Shown: positions 52,179-61,601 of the stretch, in pieces
Layout: every line of letters begins with the position of its first letter
How positions within the stretch are numbered: the first letter of the stretch is position 1
Assembly (NCBI GenBank): GCA_947499305.1
Contig: CANMNN010000011.1
Coordinates: forward strand, 48,750 to 112,749
DNA from: an uncultured Arenicella sp.
GTDB lineage: Bacteria > Pseudomonadota > Gammaproteobacteria > Arenicellales > Arenicellaceae
Direction: 5' to 3'
DNA length: 64,000 nt
Position numbers and translations under genes: made by a program
The notes under the pieces: generated by a model
Database searches by the model: none
What the model was told of the DNA's origin: nothing
Seen by the model: only the letters and a program-made list of their open reading frames with translations

Positions 52179-52537
52179 GTTATTTCTCTCCTTTGCAGCG
52201 GCTAGATTTTACTGGAATACTGGCGTTTTAGGTTCCTATCTTAAGCCCTGCTAAGTGCTTTATTGATAAGTCATTTTTGTTTGTCTAAGCATCGCAAATA
52301 AGGTGTGTAGAAAACGACACGAAGGCGATGGCTAATAGACAGTTTGCTTTAAATTAAGAGTACCTTTTAGCCTTAGCAGTGGCAATCTGTTTTGCTAGCA
52401 AAACCCGGTGAAGCTGAGTATTAGCTATTTATAGGCGATATTCATCTTGATGATTGTCATGCAACTCGGTATCGACATTAAAACGTGTTTCTCTCTGTTA
52501 ACATGGTTGAAATTTAATTCACATGTAAAGAAGACTC
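52179..52537. other. Divergent intergenic region between acyl-CoA ligase and dehalogenase
   Basis: About 360 bases holding the two promoters. I see no clear operator or RNA gene. A gene-start Shine-Dalgarno (AAAGAAG) lies just before the dehalogenase ATG. Confidence 0.4.
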
Positions 52538-53479
52538 ATGAAAGTGTTAAGAACTCCCGACCAATGTTTTGAAAACCTAGTGGGCTATAAATTCGAGCCA
52601 AACTATATAGATATTGATGGCGGGCATGGCACGAGTCTGAGAGTGCATTATCTTGACGAAGGTCCACGCAACGGGCAAACCGTTTTACTAATGCATGGCG
52701 AGCCATCTTGGAGCTATCTCTATCGAAAAATGATCCCCGGTTTAGTAGAGGCCGGTTTTAGGGTCCTAGCGCCTGATCTAGTTGGTTTCGGGCGATCCGA
52801 TAAGCCGAGCGAACGAAATGACTACACCTATCAGCGGCATGTGGATTGGATGACGCAGTGGTTCAAAGGCATGAATTTGTCGCAGGTGGTCTTGTTCTGC
52901 CAAGACTGGGGTGGTTTGATCGGTTTGCGTTTAGTTGCAGAGCAAACGAAGTGTTTTAGTGGCGTGGTGGCGGCCAACACATTTTTGCCAACTGGCGATG
53001 CGGCCCCGAGTGAGGCGTTTAGCGATTGGCAGAGCTTCTCTCAGACAGTGCCGGTTTTCCCAACAAGCAAAATTATTGATGGGGCTACTGTATCAGCGCT
53101 AAGTGATGAGGTTAAGCGAGGCTATGATGCGCCTTACCCAGATGAATCTTATAAGGCTGGAGCTAGACAGTTTCCCCTTTTAGTCCCTACCAAGCCCGAT
53201 GACCCAGCGTCAGCCCCAAACAAAGCAGCGTGGGGGGTACTGTCAAAGCTGGAAACGCCGTTTTTAACAGCTTTTAGTGATAAAGACCCAGTGACTGTCG
53301 GCGGCGATAAGCTTTTTCAGAAACTGATTCCTGGCACCAAAGGCCAGAACCATGTCACGATCAACGATGGCGGGCATTTTTTGCAAGAAGATAAGGGTGA
53401 AGAGCTCGCCTCTGTCATTATTAAGTTTGTTAGCGATAACCAATTAAGCACATCAGAAAAAGTACAAGAAAATGATTAA
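52538..53479 (+). CDS. Haloalkane dehalogenase
   Basis: 313 residues, HLD subfamily I (DhlA/DhmA-like). N-terminal L-R-T-P-D-Q-C-F, oxyanion H-G-E-P-S-W-S-Y, nucleophile Asp in F-C-Q-D-W-G-G with the halide-binding Trp, acid in D-K-D-P, catalytic His in G-G-H-F-L-Q-E-D. It hydrolyses carbon-halogen bonds to give an alcohol and halide. The stop overlaps the next start by 8 bases, giving a two-gene operon. Confidence 0.93.
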   Translation: MKVLRTPDQCFENLVGYKFEPNYIDIDGGHGTSLRVHYLDEGPRNGQTVLLMHGEPSWSYLYRKMIPGLVEAGFRVLAPDLVGFGRSDKPSERNDYTYQRHVDWMTQWFKGMNLSQVVLFCQDWGGLIGLRLVAEQTKCFSGVVAANTFLPTGDAAPSEAFSDWQSFSQTVPVFPTSKIIDGATVSALSDEVKRGYDAPYPDESYKAGARQFPLLVPTKPDDPASAPNKAAWGVLSKLETPFLTAFSDKDPVTVGGDKLFQKLIPGTKGQNHVTINDGGHFLQEDKGEELASVIIKFVSDNQLSTSEKVQEND

Positions 53480-54698
53480 AAAAAAATACGACATCGTAGT
53501 TTGGGGCGCAACAGGCTTTACTGGAAAATGGGTGGCTAAGCATCTATTTGATAAGCATCAAGATAGCGGGCTTAACTGGGCCATCGCCGGGCGTAATGCT
53601 GAAAAATTGAATGAGGTTCGTGACTTTATCGGTGATGTCAATGCCTCGATTGATGGGATGATCGCCGACAGTGAAGACCAAAGCACGTTAAGTGAGCTCG
53701 TTAAAAGCACCAAAGTGATTATCACGACTGTAGGCCCCTATGCCTACTACGGGTCTCTTTTAGTGAAGCTTTGCGCTGAACACGGTACGCACTATGTTGA
53801 CTTGACCGGTGAAGTTCCATGGATGCGCGAGATGATCGACGCTCATGATGAAGCTGCGAAAAAGAGTGGGGCTAAAATTGTTCATAGCTGTGGTTTTGAT
53901 TCTGTGCCGTCTGATATGGGAACCTATTTTACGCAACAGCAAGCAAAGAAGAGTCTGGGTAAACCATTGAGTAGTGTTCGATACCAGTTAATGAAAGCTA
54001 AAGGCGGCATAAGCGGTGGCACAATAGCGAGTATGATGAATATTGTTGAGTTGGCGGTCAAAGACAAGGGCATTCGACGAATTTTGGCAAACCCATACGC
54101 ATTGAATCCTGATCCAAGTTTTAACGGGCCAGATAAAGGTGATCAAATGAGTGCTAAGCACTCTAAAGTTCTTGATAAGTGGACTGCGCCATTTGTTATG
54201 GCCGGCATTAATACGCGTATCGTTCGGCGATCGAATGCCCTAATGGGGTTTCCTTACGGAGATAACTTTCGATATTCAGAGGTAATGGTTACTGGCAGCG
54301 GCATGAAAGGGTATGCGGCTGCGAAGGGTCTTTCTGCTGGGATTAAAACGATGATGCTTACCAGTATTACCGGAGTAGGCCGTAAATTCTTAGGACTGTT
54401 TTTACCTGCCCAGGGCGAAGGTCCAAAAGTCGACCCCGAGAACCCAGGCTTCTATCATATTCAATTCAATGGCGAGACCGAGAGCGGTGAAGAGTTTGTT
54501 ACTAAATTACTAGGTGATGGCGATCCAGGGTACGGTTCTACCTCTAAAATGCTTGCTGAGGCGGCTGTTTGTTTAGCACTAGACGAGCTAGAGACCGAAG
54601 GCGGGTTCTGGACTCCTGCTAGCGCTTTAGGTGATGCATACTTAGCTCGTCTGCAAGAAAACGGCGGTTTACGTTTTGAGGTTCTCGTCAGCGAGTAA
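53472..54698 (+). CDS. Saccharopine dehydrogenase-like (trans-acting enoyl reductase type) protein
   Basis: 408 residues. N-terminal NADP-binding loop G-A-T-G-F-T-G-K-W, A-I-A-G-R-N, T-V-G-P-Y-A-Y-Y-G and S-C-G-F-D-S-V-P-S-D, the conserved core of the family that includes mycobacterial trans-acting enoyl reductase. No lysine-biosynthesis context. It may reduce an unsaturated acyl intermediate. Cotranscribed with the haloalkane dehalogenase; 3' end overlaps the phosphoesterase gene by 30 bases on the other strand. Confidence 0.85.
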   Translation: MIKKKYDIVVWGATGFTGKWVAKHLFDKHQDSGLNWAIAGRNAEKLNEVRDFIGDVNASIDGMIADSEDQSTLSELVKSTKVIITTVGPYAYYGSLLVKLCAEHGTHYVDLTGEVPWMREMIDAHDEAAKKSGAKIVHSCGFDSVPSDMGTYFTQQQAKKSLGKPLSSVRYQLMKAKGGISGGTIASMMNIVELAVKDKGIRRILANPYALNPDPSFNGPDKGDQMSAKHSKVLDKWTAPFVMAGINTRIVRRSNALMGFPYGDNFRYSEVMVTGSGMKGYAAAKGLSAGIKTMMLTSITGVGRKFLGLFLPAQGEGPKVDPENPGFYHIQFNGETESGEEFVTKLLGDGDPGYGSTSKMLAEAAVCLALDELETEGGFWTPASALGDAYLARLQENGGLRFEVLVSE

Positions 54699-55868
54699 CT
54701 GTTCGTACCATTTGATTTGTCGAGTTCGACCATCACGCTTAAGTTTGTATAGGTGTGTGGGGCTTTGATGGCTTGTCCAAGGCATATTTAGATCAACCCA
54801 GCGGTGCTCGAGTTTTTTGTTGGGCTCGATTGTTGCCATCATCAATTGAGCAACCGGTTTTTGTAGAACTAGGTTTTCATGACCAAGGCCTTCGCCGATA
54901 CTGAATTGGCGAAGGCCTCTAAAGTCTAGTTCCGCACTGTGGTGAACATGGCCATGAAGAAAGTTAGTGATTCCTAGAGCTGCGCATTGTTCAACCAGAT
55001 AATCAATGCCGCCGATACTGCCAACTTCATGATCGTCGTGGTGGCGAGGGTCTTTAATTGGCCGATGAGTAAACAGAACTTGTTCACCAGAAAATGGTTT
55101 TTCATTTCGCAGGAGAGCAAAAAGCTTACCGCGTTGACCTGAGCTTGCTGGCCAAAAATCGGCGGCGGTATCTATGTTGATAAAACGAGTGCCAGCTAAT
55201 TCAAATGAATGATTCATTGGCCCGATACGAGTTAAGAAATCATCATAAATTAAACCGTTATCGTGAAAATCATGATTGCCAATAGTGACGTAGCAAGGCA
55301 GTGGCGCACCATCAAATTGCTCAATAGCTCGAGCATATTCACCGTTGCTATAATTGAAGTCACCAAGGTGCAGTAAAAACTGAGCGCCCAGCGCTTGTGC
55401 GCGGTTTAGCGTCCAGTCTAGCTCGCTGCCGCCGCCAGTATCGCCCATAACAGCAAACTCGAAACCATCGTTTACTGGGAGCTTCCAATTAAGCGTAATC
55501 GTATCTTGGTGGGAGTGATTTATTTCTAATATCCGGTTAAGCCCATCGATAGATTCATTAACCTCGGCACTTTTCGGTGCTTGGATGTTTAAGCGAGCAT
55601 TGGGTGCGACATTTTTTAGCGTAAATTGAGTGGCTTGCTTTAACACATTGATTTCGATTGATGGTTCTGGTGCTATCGCTCGTAAAACGTCGGGTAAAGT
55701 TGCGATACAGTCGACAAAGCGCATGGCGTGTTGGGGCGATTCAATCAATTTTGCAGGCGGCTCATGCTCGAACGATAATCTCGGGTAACGCAGACCGCGA
55801 TGCTGTGAATAAAGGCCTAAGGCTCCGAAGAATGCCCCGCCTGCAAGAAGTTTTCGTCGAGTTATCAT
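54669..55868 (-). CDS. Tat-exported metallophosphoesterase
   Basis: 399 residues from ATG 55868 (frame open to TTG 55931). Twin-arginine start I-T-R-R-K-L-L-A-G-G-A-F-F-G-A-L. Calcineurin-type motifs: G-D-T-G-G-G, G-D-F-N-Y, G-N-H-D, T-H-R-P-I, H-G-H-V-H-H. A folded metalloenzyme for the periplasm. Substrate unknown. Its end overlaps the convergent reductase-like gene by 30 bases. Confidence 0.83.
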   Translation of the reverse strand: MITRRKLLAGGAFFGALGLYSQHRGLRYPRLSFEHEPPAKLIESPQHAMRFVDCIATLPDVLRAIAPEPSIEINVLKQATQFTLKNVAPNARLNIQAPKSAEVNESIDGLNRILEINHSHQDTITLNWKLPVNDGFEFAVMGDTGGGSELDWTLNRAQALGAQFLLHLGDFNYSNGEYARAIEQFDGAPLPCYVTIGNHDFHDNGLIYDDFLTRIGPMNHSFELAGTRFINIDTAADFWPASSGQRGKLFALLRNEKPFSGEQVLFTHRPIKDPRHHDDHEVGSIGGIDYLVEQCAALGITNFLHGHVHHSAELDFRGLRQFSIGEGLGHENLVLQKPVAQLMMATIEPNKKLEHRWVDLNMPWTSHQSPTHLYKLKRDGRTRQIKWYEQLLADENLKT

Positions 55869-56084
55869 GCTCGTAATTGGGACCTGGTTGAGGTTGTTAG
55901 TTTGTTTAGTTTTTTTGGTTCGTTTTAGCAAGGATACTTCTGGTGGCTCGGTCTTTTGAAGAATGATCTAATTCAAACTCTAGTCTGCTCGTTGCATCTA
56001 TTTTCTGTGGCGAGATGGCGTTAGACTACTCACCTAAATTCCGATAAAGCGAATTGAAAACTGAAGATCCCGAGCAAAGATACC

Positions 56085-57167
56085 ATGAACGAAAAACTTA
56101 CCTATACCCAAGTTCAAGATTACTACGGCAAAGTACTGCAAACCAGTGACGACCTCAAAACCGACGCCTGTTGCACTGATGAAGGACTGCCATCTTACTT
56201 GAAGCCTATTTTATCAAAGGTGCATGATGAGGTCTTGATTCGTTATTACGGGTGTGGTTTGGTTTTACCAGAGCAGCTAGAGGGCGCGCGAATACTCGAC
56301 TTAGGATCTGGCGCCGGGCGAGACGTTTACGCTTTGTCGGCCTTAGTCGGCGAACGAGGTGAAGTTGTTGGCATTGATATGACCGAGGAGCAGCTCAAGA
56401 TCGCCGAGCAGTATCGCGATTATCATGCCGATGTGTTTGGTTTTAGTGCGCCTAATGTTTCATTTCAAAAGGGTTTTATCGAGCAACTAGACCAGCTCGA
56501 CCTTGAACCCAATTCGTTCGATATCATTGTATCAAACTGCGTGATTAACCTGTCTCCTGACAAGCAAGCGGTATTAGAGCAATGCTACAACCTACTTAAA
56601 CCAGGCGGTGAAATCTATTTTTCAGACGTGTATGCCGAACGACGTACACCGCAATATTTGATTGATGACGAAGAGCTCTATGGCGAATGCATTTCCGGGG
56701 CTTTGTACTGGAATGACTTTGTCAATTTGTCTAAGCAGTGCGGCTTTAAGGATCCGCGATTAGTAAAGAGCAGACCGCTCGCAATTGAAAATGCGCGCTT
56801 ACAGGAGATGTTGGGAGATCGTAAGTTTTTCTCGGCAACCTATCGTTTGTTTAAGTTAGATGAGCTAGAGCCGGCGTGCGAGGACTATGGTCAAGCGGTT
56901 GTTTATAAAGGTACAATTGAGCACCATGCTGAAAAATTCGTGCTTGACGAACACCATATTATTGAGAAGGGCAAGGTATTCCCGGTTTGTGGAAACACCT
57001 ATCGAATGCTTTTAGACACTCGCTTTGCCCAGCATTTTGACTTTATTGGCAGCTGGGATAATCACTACGGGATCTTTGAGGGTTGCGGAACTTCAATGCC
57101 GTTTAGTTCAGTTGACCTAGGCATTGATTCTAGGTCGAGTGATGCTTCGTCTGGGGCGTGCTGTTAA
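56085..57167 (+). CDS. arsM: Arsenite methyltransferase ArsM
   Basis: 360 residues. SAM motif L-D-L-G-S-G-A-G-R-D (residues 71-80), conserved Cys at 29/30, 57, 152 and 202; the 50-residue gap between the last two is that of the characterised As(III) methyltransferase. It methylates As(III) stepwise to volatile or less toxic methylarsenicals. The C-terminal region (~240-360) is longer than the minimal enzyme and ends S-S-G-A-C-C. No ars gene is adjacent; the ars operon is ~47 kb away. Substrate inference is strong but the extension is unexplained. Confidence 0.9.
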   Translation: MNEKLTYTQVQDYYGKVLQTSDDLKTDACCTDEGLPSYLKPILSKVHDEVLIRYYGCGLVLPEQLEGARILDLGSGAGRDVYALSALVGERGEVVGIDMTEEQLKIAEQYRDYHADVFGFSAPNVSFQKGFIEQLDQLDLEPNSFDIIVSNCVINLSPDKQAVLEQCYNLLKPGGEIYFSDVYAERRTPQYLIDDEELYGECISGALYWNDFVNLSKQCGFKDPRLVKSRPLAIENARLQEMLGDRKFFSATYRLFKLDELEPACEDYGQAVVYKGTIEHHAEKFVLDEHHIIEKGKVFPVCGNTYRMLLDTRFAQHFDFIGSWDNHYGIFEGCGTSMPFSSVDLGIDSRSSDASSGACC

Positions 57168-57232
57168 TACTTATATTAGTGCCTATCGCTATTTAAGGGC
57201 CCCAGAGCTGTTTCGAATCTAAAGACGTCGCT

Positions 57233-59122
57233 TTATTCATCGTCTAGCAGTAGCATTATTTGTGGAGCAACAACGCGCTTTGCGTCGGGCTCCGGGTCGA
57301 CAGTGGGTAGCATTCCGTTTGGGTTGAGCTCTAGGCCGAGGTCCGCAAGAGCGCGAATGGCGCTTATTTGTCCACTTCCAACTGAGGCGCTACTGCCACC
57401 TCCCGATGCACTACCAAGCAGCGCGGAGCGTACTTGGGTTGGTGTGACATCTGGACCCGCGCTCAGTAGTTGAGCCGCCACAGCGGCGGCATGCGGTGCC
57501 GCAGCTGAGGTGCCAAAGAACGGTGACGGAAAGCCCCCTGCACCAGTGACGCTTACGCCGTCGGTAGCCGCAATGTCAGGTTTCGGGCGCACATCTCTAC
57601 TTGGATACTCAACTAATGCTGGTCCATGCGAGCTATAAAAAGCAACATTGCTACTTCCTGCGTTGATTGCCCCTACCGCGATTGCTCGCCGTGTACCCGC
57701 GTGGCCAAATACGCTACCTGCGGCGATAGGGTATTCGATCGCGCTGGCGCCTAAAAAGAACATTTCTAAACGTCGATTTGACCCTGAGATTTTGTCGACC
57801 ACAGCAAATCGTACGATATCGCTCGAGCCACCATTGAATATGCAGGCTCCTTCAATCGCAGTTTGGTTTGGTCCGGTGCTGCTGCTGACCTGGCTATTTT
57901 CATCAAACACAAACAGATCGTAATTGCTATTTGGGCTTTCATAGCGATCGCTCCATTGAAGTAATACAAACGCACCTCGATTAGGGCGAATTTGAAAGCC
58001 TATAGCGTCATCATTAGCTCCATTTTGTACGCCGAAGTTGTGTCGGCTGCTTGCAAGTGTGGAATATTGGTTCTCATAGTGTGTGTTGCCGCTATTGCCG
58101 GCGCTTGAGAAGTACAATATATCTGCCGGTAGCGCACTGACAGCACGAGCCAGATCGCCGTCTTCGAAATATGGCTCACCGAAAAAGCCCAAGTCATCAA
58201 CGATGATGTCTGCATTGAATACATTGGCTAGTCGATTTATTTGCTGAATGAACTCGAGCGAAGTGCTAACCGCTGCAACGGCAAGCTCGGCGTCGGGAGC
58301 GATGTCGTGAATAATCTCTGCCATCGCCGTGCCTTCATTGCAAGTAAGCCTCGAGCGACAGTTCTGTGGGTCTGCCGCTCGAGTGGCGCAGGACCCAAAG
58401 GTGGTTACATTTTGCGGGAGGTCACCTGATGCGGCAGCTGTACGCCAACTATTGGCTCCGTCTGAAATAATACCTACTTTCACACCTTGACCAGAAGCGC
58501 CAAGGGCTCGTAATTGGTCCGCCTGTAAAATTCTATCGCCTTGTGTGGTGACTCGGCCAGCAGCGGGTTGTCCATAACTTGGAACTGTGACCCGTTCTAC
58601 TTGATCTAAGTCAGCGAGCGCCTCAATTTGATTGATGTCAATCCAGCCTTGCACCTTATTGATCGTATCTACTGAAAGCTCTATCTTTAGACCTGTTTCT
58701 CTAAGAGCATTTAAGTTCTGTGAATTCATTTGTGTGAGTTTGACGTAAACCTGAACAGTGCCTCCACTCTTAAGGTTGAACATCGGTGAAATTGGCTGCT
58801 CTATATTGGCTTTTTGCCTTTGGAGAATCGGTCTCAGTAAGTTCCCTATCTTTTGCTGGGGATCGGCTAGTTTTGGCGTCGATAGCTTCTCGCGCGATTC
58901 TTTTAGGGCCTGTTCAACCGCCTTTGGGTCTGGCTTGCCGCTCAATGACGCAGAGGCAAATGCGCTTTCAATAGAAGCGAAGCCGATAGTTGCAATGCTC
59001 ATAAGGCTCAGAGCTCGGGATATCGCACGGGTGCTATCGGTTGCCGCGTGGCGATAGCGAGACCATGTGTTGCGATCGTTTTTACGCTTGGTGCTGACTC
59101 TAAGCATGGCTACTGGCCTCAT
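57233..59122 (-). CDS. Subtilase-like S8 family protein with substituted catalytic His
   Basis: 629 residues. An N-terminal signal-like hydrophobic segment (~residues 36-58) with A-F-A-S-A cleavage indicates export. Peptidase domain ~200-580: Asp221 in V-G-I-I-S-D-G, Asn in S-S-A-G-N-S-G, Ser in F-F-G-T-S-A-A-A-P-H. Where subtilases have H-G-T, this reads N-E-G-T (Glu263). Members of this subgroup with Glu there are known to me only as uncharacterised. It may be inactive or use a Glu in place of His. ATG 59107 (GAGG 9 bases upstream) is an alternative start. Confidence 0.82.
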   Translation of the reverse strand: MRPVAMLRVSTKRKNDRNTWSRYRHAATDSTRAISRALSLMSIATIGFASIESAFASASLSGKPDPKAVEQALKESREKLSTPKLADPQQKIGNLLRPILQRQKANIEQPISPMFNLKSGGTVQVYVKLTQMNSQNLNALRETGLKIELSVDTINKVQGWIDINQIEALADLDQVERVTVPSYGQPAAGRVTTQGDRILQADQLRALGASGQGVKVGIISDGANSWRTAAASGDLPQNVTTFGSCATRAADPQNCRSRLTCNEGTAMAEIIHDIAPDAELAVAAVSTSLEFIQQINRLANVFNADIIVDDLGFFGEPYFEDGDLARAVSALPADILYFSSAGNSGNTHYENQYSTLASSRHNFGVQNGANDDAIGFQIRPNRGAFVLLQWSDRYESPNSNYDLFVFDENSQVSSSTGPNQTAIEGACIFNGGSSDIVRFAVVDKISGSNRRLEMFFLGASAIEYPIAAGSVFGHAGTRRAIAVGAINAGSSNVAFYSSHGPALVEYPSRDVRPKPDIAATDGVSVTGAGGFPSPFFGTSAAAPHAAAVAAQLLSAGPDVTPTQVRSALLGSASGGGSSASVGSGQISAIRALADLGLELNPNGMLPTVDPEPDAKRVVAPQIMLLLDDE

Positions 59123-59269
59123 AGGGGCTGGGTTAATGTATGAACCTTATGGCCAAATACCTTAACCACTCAAACCATGCTTGGCAATTGGAATTGCCTA
59201 TCAATGGTTTTCCTTTAACGTACTTGAGGCTATCATTAGGCTCGAATTCATTTAACCACTAATGCAGTC

Positions 59270-59893
59270 GTGGAAATTCATCCAGCTCTTATTCCATTTG
59301 CCATTGCAGCCGCATTTACGCCGGGGCCGAACAACATCATGATTATGGCGTCAGGCCTTAATTATGGATGGCGGGCTAGCATGCCTCATCTATTGGGGAT
59401 TTGTTTCGGCTTTCCTAGCATGTTTCTAGCGGTAGGCTTTGGCTTGGGTTACATGTTCGAGGCGTATCCGCTGCTGCATAAAGCCATTCAACTCATTGGC
59501 ATATTTTACTTGTTATATCTAGCTTGGCTGATAGCCAACGCGACGCCAACTAACTTAGAGGCAGGGGAGGGTGATACTAGGCCGTTTACCTTTATGCAGG
59601 CGGCACTATTTCAATGGGTGAACCCTAAGGCCTGGATTATGGGCACTAGTGCAATCGCAACTTATACGACGGTCGGTGCCGACATTAACTTGCAAATAGT
59701 CTTGATTGGCGCGGTCTTTTTTGCGATGGCGTTTCCAAGTGCCGGCGTGTGGTTGTTGTTTGGCTCTGGATTGAAGCGTTTACTTAGCGATCCTCGCAAG
59801 CATCGCTACTTCAATGTAAGCATGGGGCTTGTGCTGGCGCTGTCGGTTGCACCTATTGTGTGGAGCCTATTTAGCAATATTGTCGGCTCTTAG
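59270..59893 (+). CDS. LysE family amino-acid exporter
   Basis: 207 residues, six predicted helices. Family marks: F-T-P-G-P-N-N-I-M-I-M-A-S-G in the first loop, K-A-I-Q-L-I-G-I-F-Y-L-L-Y-L-A-W, and Q-W-V-N-P-K-A-W. Exports amino acids or related metabolites. Start is GTG 59270, with a nearby ATG out of frame. Confidence 0.85.
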   Translation: MEIHPALIPFAIAAAFTPGPNNIMIMASGLNYGWRASMPHLLGICFGFPSMFLAVGFGLGYMFEAYPLLHKAIQLIGIFYLLYLAWLIANATPTNLEAGEGDTRPFTFMQAALFQWVNPKAWIMGTSAIATYTTVGADINLQIVLIGAVFFAMAFPSAGVWLLFGSGLKRLLSDPRKHRYFNVSMGLVLALSVAPIVWSLFSNIVGS

Positions 59894-60284
59894 ATTCCCT
59901 GCGAGACATAGCTTGCTTGCGCTATTAACCTAATACGAAGAATAATATGCGTTTACAGCGGTTTGTTGCCGCAACATTTCAGTACTTTTTCAATAATCTC
60001 CAGAATAAGTATTGAAACAGTCCTATCTCTCGAGTTTCTGAGGTTTTTGTGCGCTATTAACTTGCAATGAAGCTGGCTCGGGAATAGACTGCGCGCTCTG
60101 AAATGTCGTTACTGCCTTTGACCTTGTAGTCTATTTCGAGCAAACACGCTTGAGATCAGTTTAAGCCTCATTGGTCAGACGATACCTTTCTTGCTCGAAA
60201 TTTAGAGATAGAAAGACAGAAATAACACACATTTATGAGATCGAGATATTGCTTAACAAATCGCGGCGCATGCTGCGTATTTGC
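59894..60284. other. Gene-free stretch upstream of the str promoter
   Basis: About 390 bases. Holds a repeated GCGCTATTAAC (near 59929 and 60052) and an 8-base TTTCAATA/TATTGAAA hairpin (59988-60017), weak as a terminator. No gene supported. Confidence 0.4.
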
Positions 60285-60313
60285 TTGACTTTGCCTAGGT
60301 GAAGGCCTAGTAT
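60285..60313 (+). promoter_or_regulatory. str operon promoter
   Basis: TTGACT (60285-60290), 17 bases, TAGTAT (60308-60313). Spacing and match are good. The leader before rpsL is ~100 bases. Confidence 0.8.
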
Positions 60314-60417
60314 CGCGACCTCTTTGACGCCTCAAGCTTTGGGTTTGGGGTTTTTGTCGCTCTGAAGGCTTCAATTTATTGGGTTTTCAACGACTTTTTA
60401 AAAACTAAAATTAGATT

Positions 60418-60792
60418 ATGCCAACTATTAATCAATTAGTACGTAACCCGCGCAAGAAGCAGGTACAAAAATCTAACGTTCCAGCGCTTATGGCTTGCCC
60501 TCAGCGTCGTGGTGTTTGTACTCGCGTTTACACAACTACTCCTAAGAAACCAAACTCAGCTCTACGTAAAGTAGCGCGTGTTCGTTTGACGAACGGTTTT
60601 GAAGTGACTAGCTACATTGGTGGTGAAGGTCACAACTTGCAGGAGCATAGTGTGGTTCTTATTCGCGGCGGCCGTGTTAAAGATTTACCGGGTGTTCGTT
60701 ATCACACAGTACGTGGTGCGCTTGATACGTCAGGTGTATCTGAACGTCGTCAAGGTCGTTCTAAGTACGGTGCTAAGAAGCCTAAGTCATAA
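60418..60792 (+). CDS. rpsL: 30S ribosomal protein S12
   Basis: 124 residues, full match to bacterial S12. Lys43 in T-T-T-P-K-K-P-N-S and Lys88 in G-G-R-V-K-D-L-P-G are wild-type, so streptomycin-sensitive residues are retained. First gene of the str operon. Confidence 0.98.
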   Translation: MPTINQLVRNPRKKQVQKSNVPALMACPQRRGVCTRVYTTTPKKPNSALRKVARVRLTNGFEVTSYIGGEGHNLQEHSVVLIRGGRVKDLPGVRYHTVRGALDTSGVSERRQGRSKYGAKKPKS

Positions 60793-60908
60793 GCTCAGTT
60801 GAGTTTAGATATCCCTGAATATTTGTCGTAAAAGACATAAGTATTGGGCTGGAGGCTTAGCGAGAGCTAAGAGCTAGTCCGAGAATAAACTGCTTAAGGA
60901 AGCATGTT

Positions 60909-61379
60909 ATGCCTAGAAGAAGAGAAGTCCCGAAGCGCGAGATCTTACCTGATCCAAAATTCGGTAACGTTACGCTAGCGAAATTCGTGAACATCTTGAT
61001 GAAAGATGGTAAGAAATCGATCGCAGAAAAAATTATTTATGACGCACTAGATCTTATTGCTGAGCGTCGTGACGAAGACCCATTAGAGATTTTTGATGGT
61101 GCTCTTGAAAATGTTAAGCCAATGGTTGAGGTTAAATCTCGCCGTGTTGGTGGTGCTACTTACCAAGTGCCAGTTGAAGTTCGTGCGAGCCGTCGTACTG
61201 CTTTGGCTATGCGTTGGATCGTTGAGTACGCACGTAACCGTTCTGAAAAGTCAATGATGCAGCGTTTAGCTGGTGAATTGATTGATGCCTTCGAAAAACG
61301 TGGTGGCGCAATGCGCAAAACTGAAGACGTTCATCGTATGGCGGAAGCGAATAAGGCGTTCTCGCACTTTCGTTTCTAA
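60909..61379 (+). CDS. rpsG: 30S ribosomal protein S7
   Basis: 156 residues. [30 protein letters not shown], and a Q-V-P-V-E-V-R segment. Shine-Dalgarno AAGGA precedes the start. Confidence 0.98.
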   Translation: MPRRREVPKREILPDPKFGNVTLAKFVNILMKDGKKSIAEKIIYDALDLIAERRDEDPLEIFDGALENVKPMVEVKSRRVGGATYQVPVEVRASRRTALAMRWIVEYARNRSEKSMMQRLAGELIDAFEKRGGAMRKTEDVHRMAEANKAFSHFRF

Positions 61380-61480
61380 CTTTTTGTTCGCGACGATTGC
61401 GTCGCAATCGGTCGGCTTGCCGACCCGGGCCGCAGGCGCTGGTTTTAATTAGCGTCTGCAGCGAGATTCAGGGTGGCAGC

Positions 61481-61520
61481 CCTGAGCTCAAGCGCGCAAA
61501 GGCGCGCGCCGGGTAAAAGC
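61481..61520 (+). repeat. Intercistronic element before fusA (copy 1)
   Basis: Sequence around GAGCTCAAGCGCGC...GGCGCGCGCC. It resembles 63819-63858 before tuf: both have the order GAGCYCAAGYGCGC-AA-GGCGCGCGC, then TAAA. GC-rich, with strong potential to fold (GGCGCGC). Two further hairpins lie at 61380-61440. Confidence 0.55.
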
Positions 61521-61601
61521 CCACGCTCTTTTAAAATTAGATATAGATTAGTCGTTAGACATAGCTTTTTACTAAATAGTTAGCAATAGATACGAAATAC
61601 A

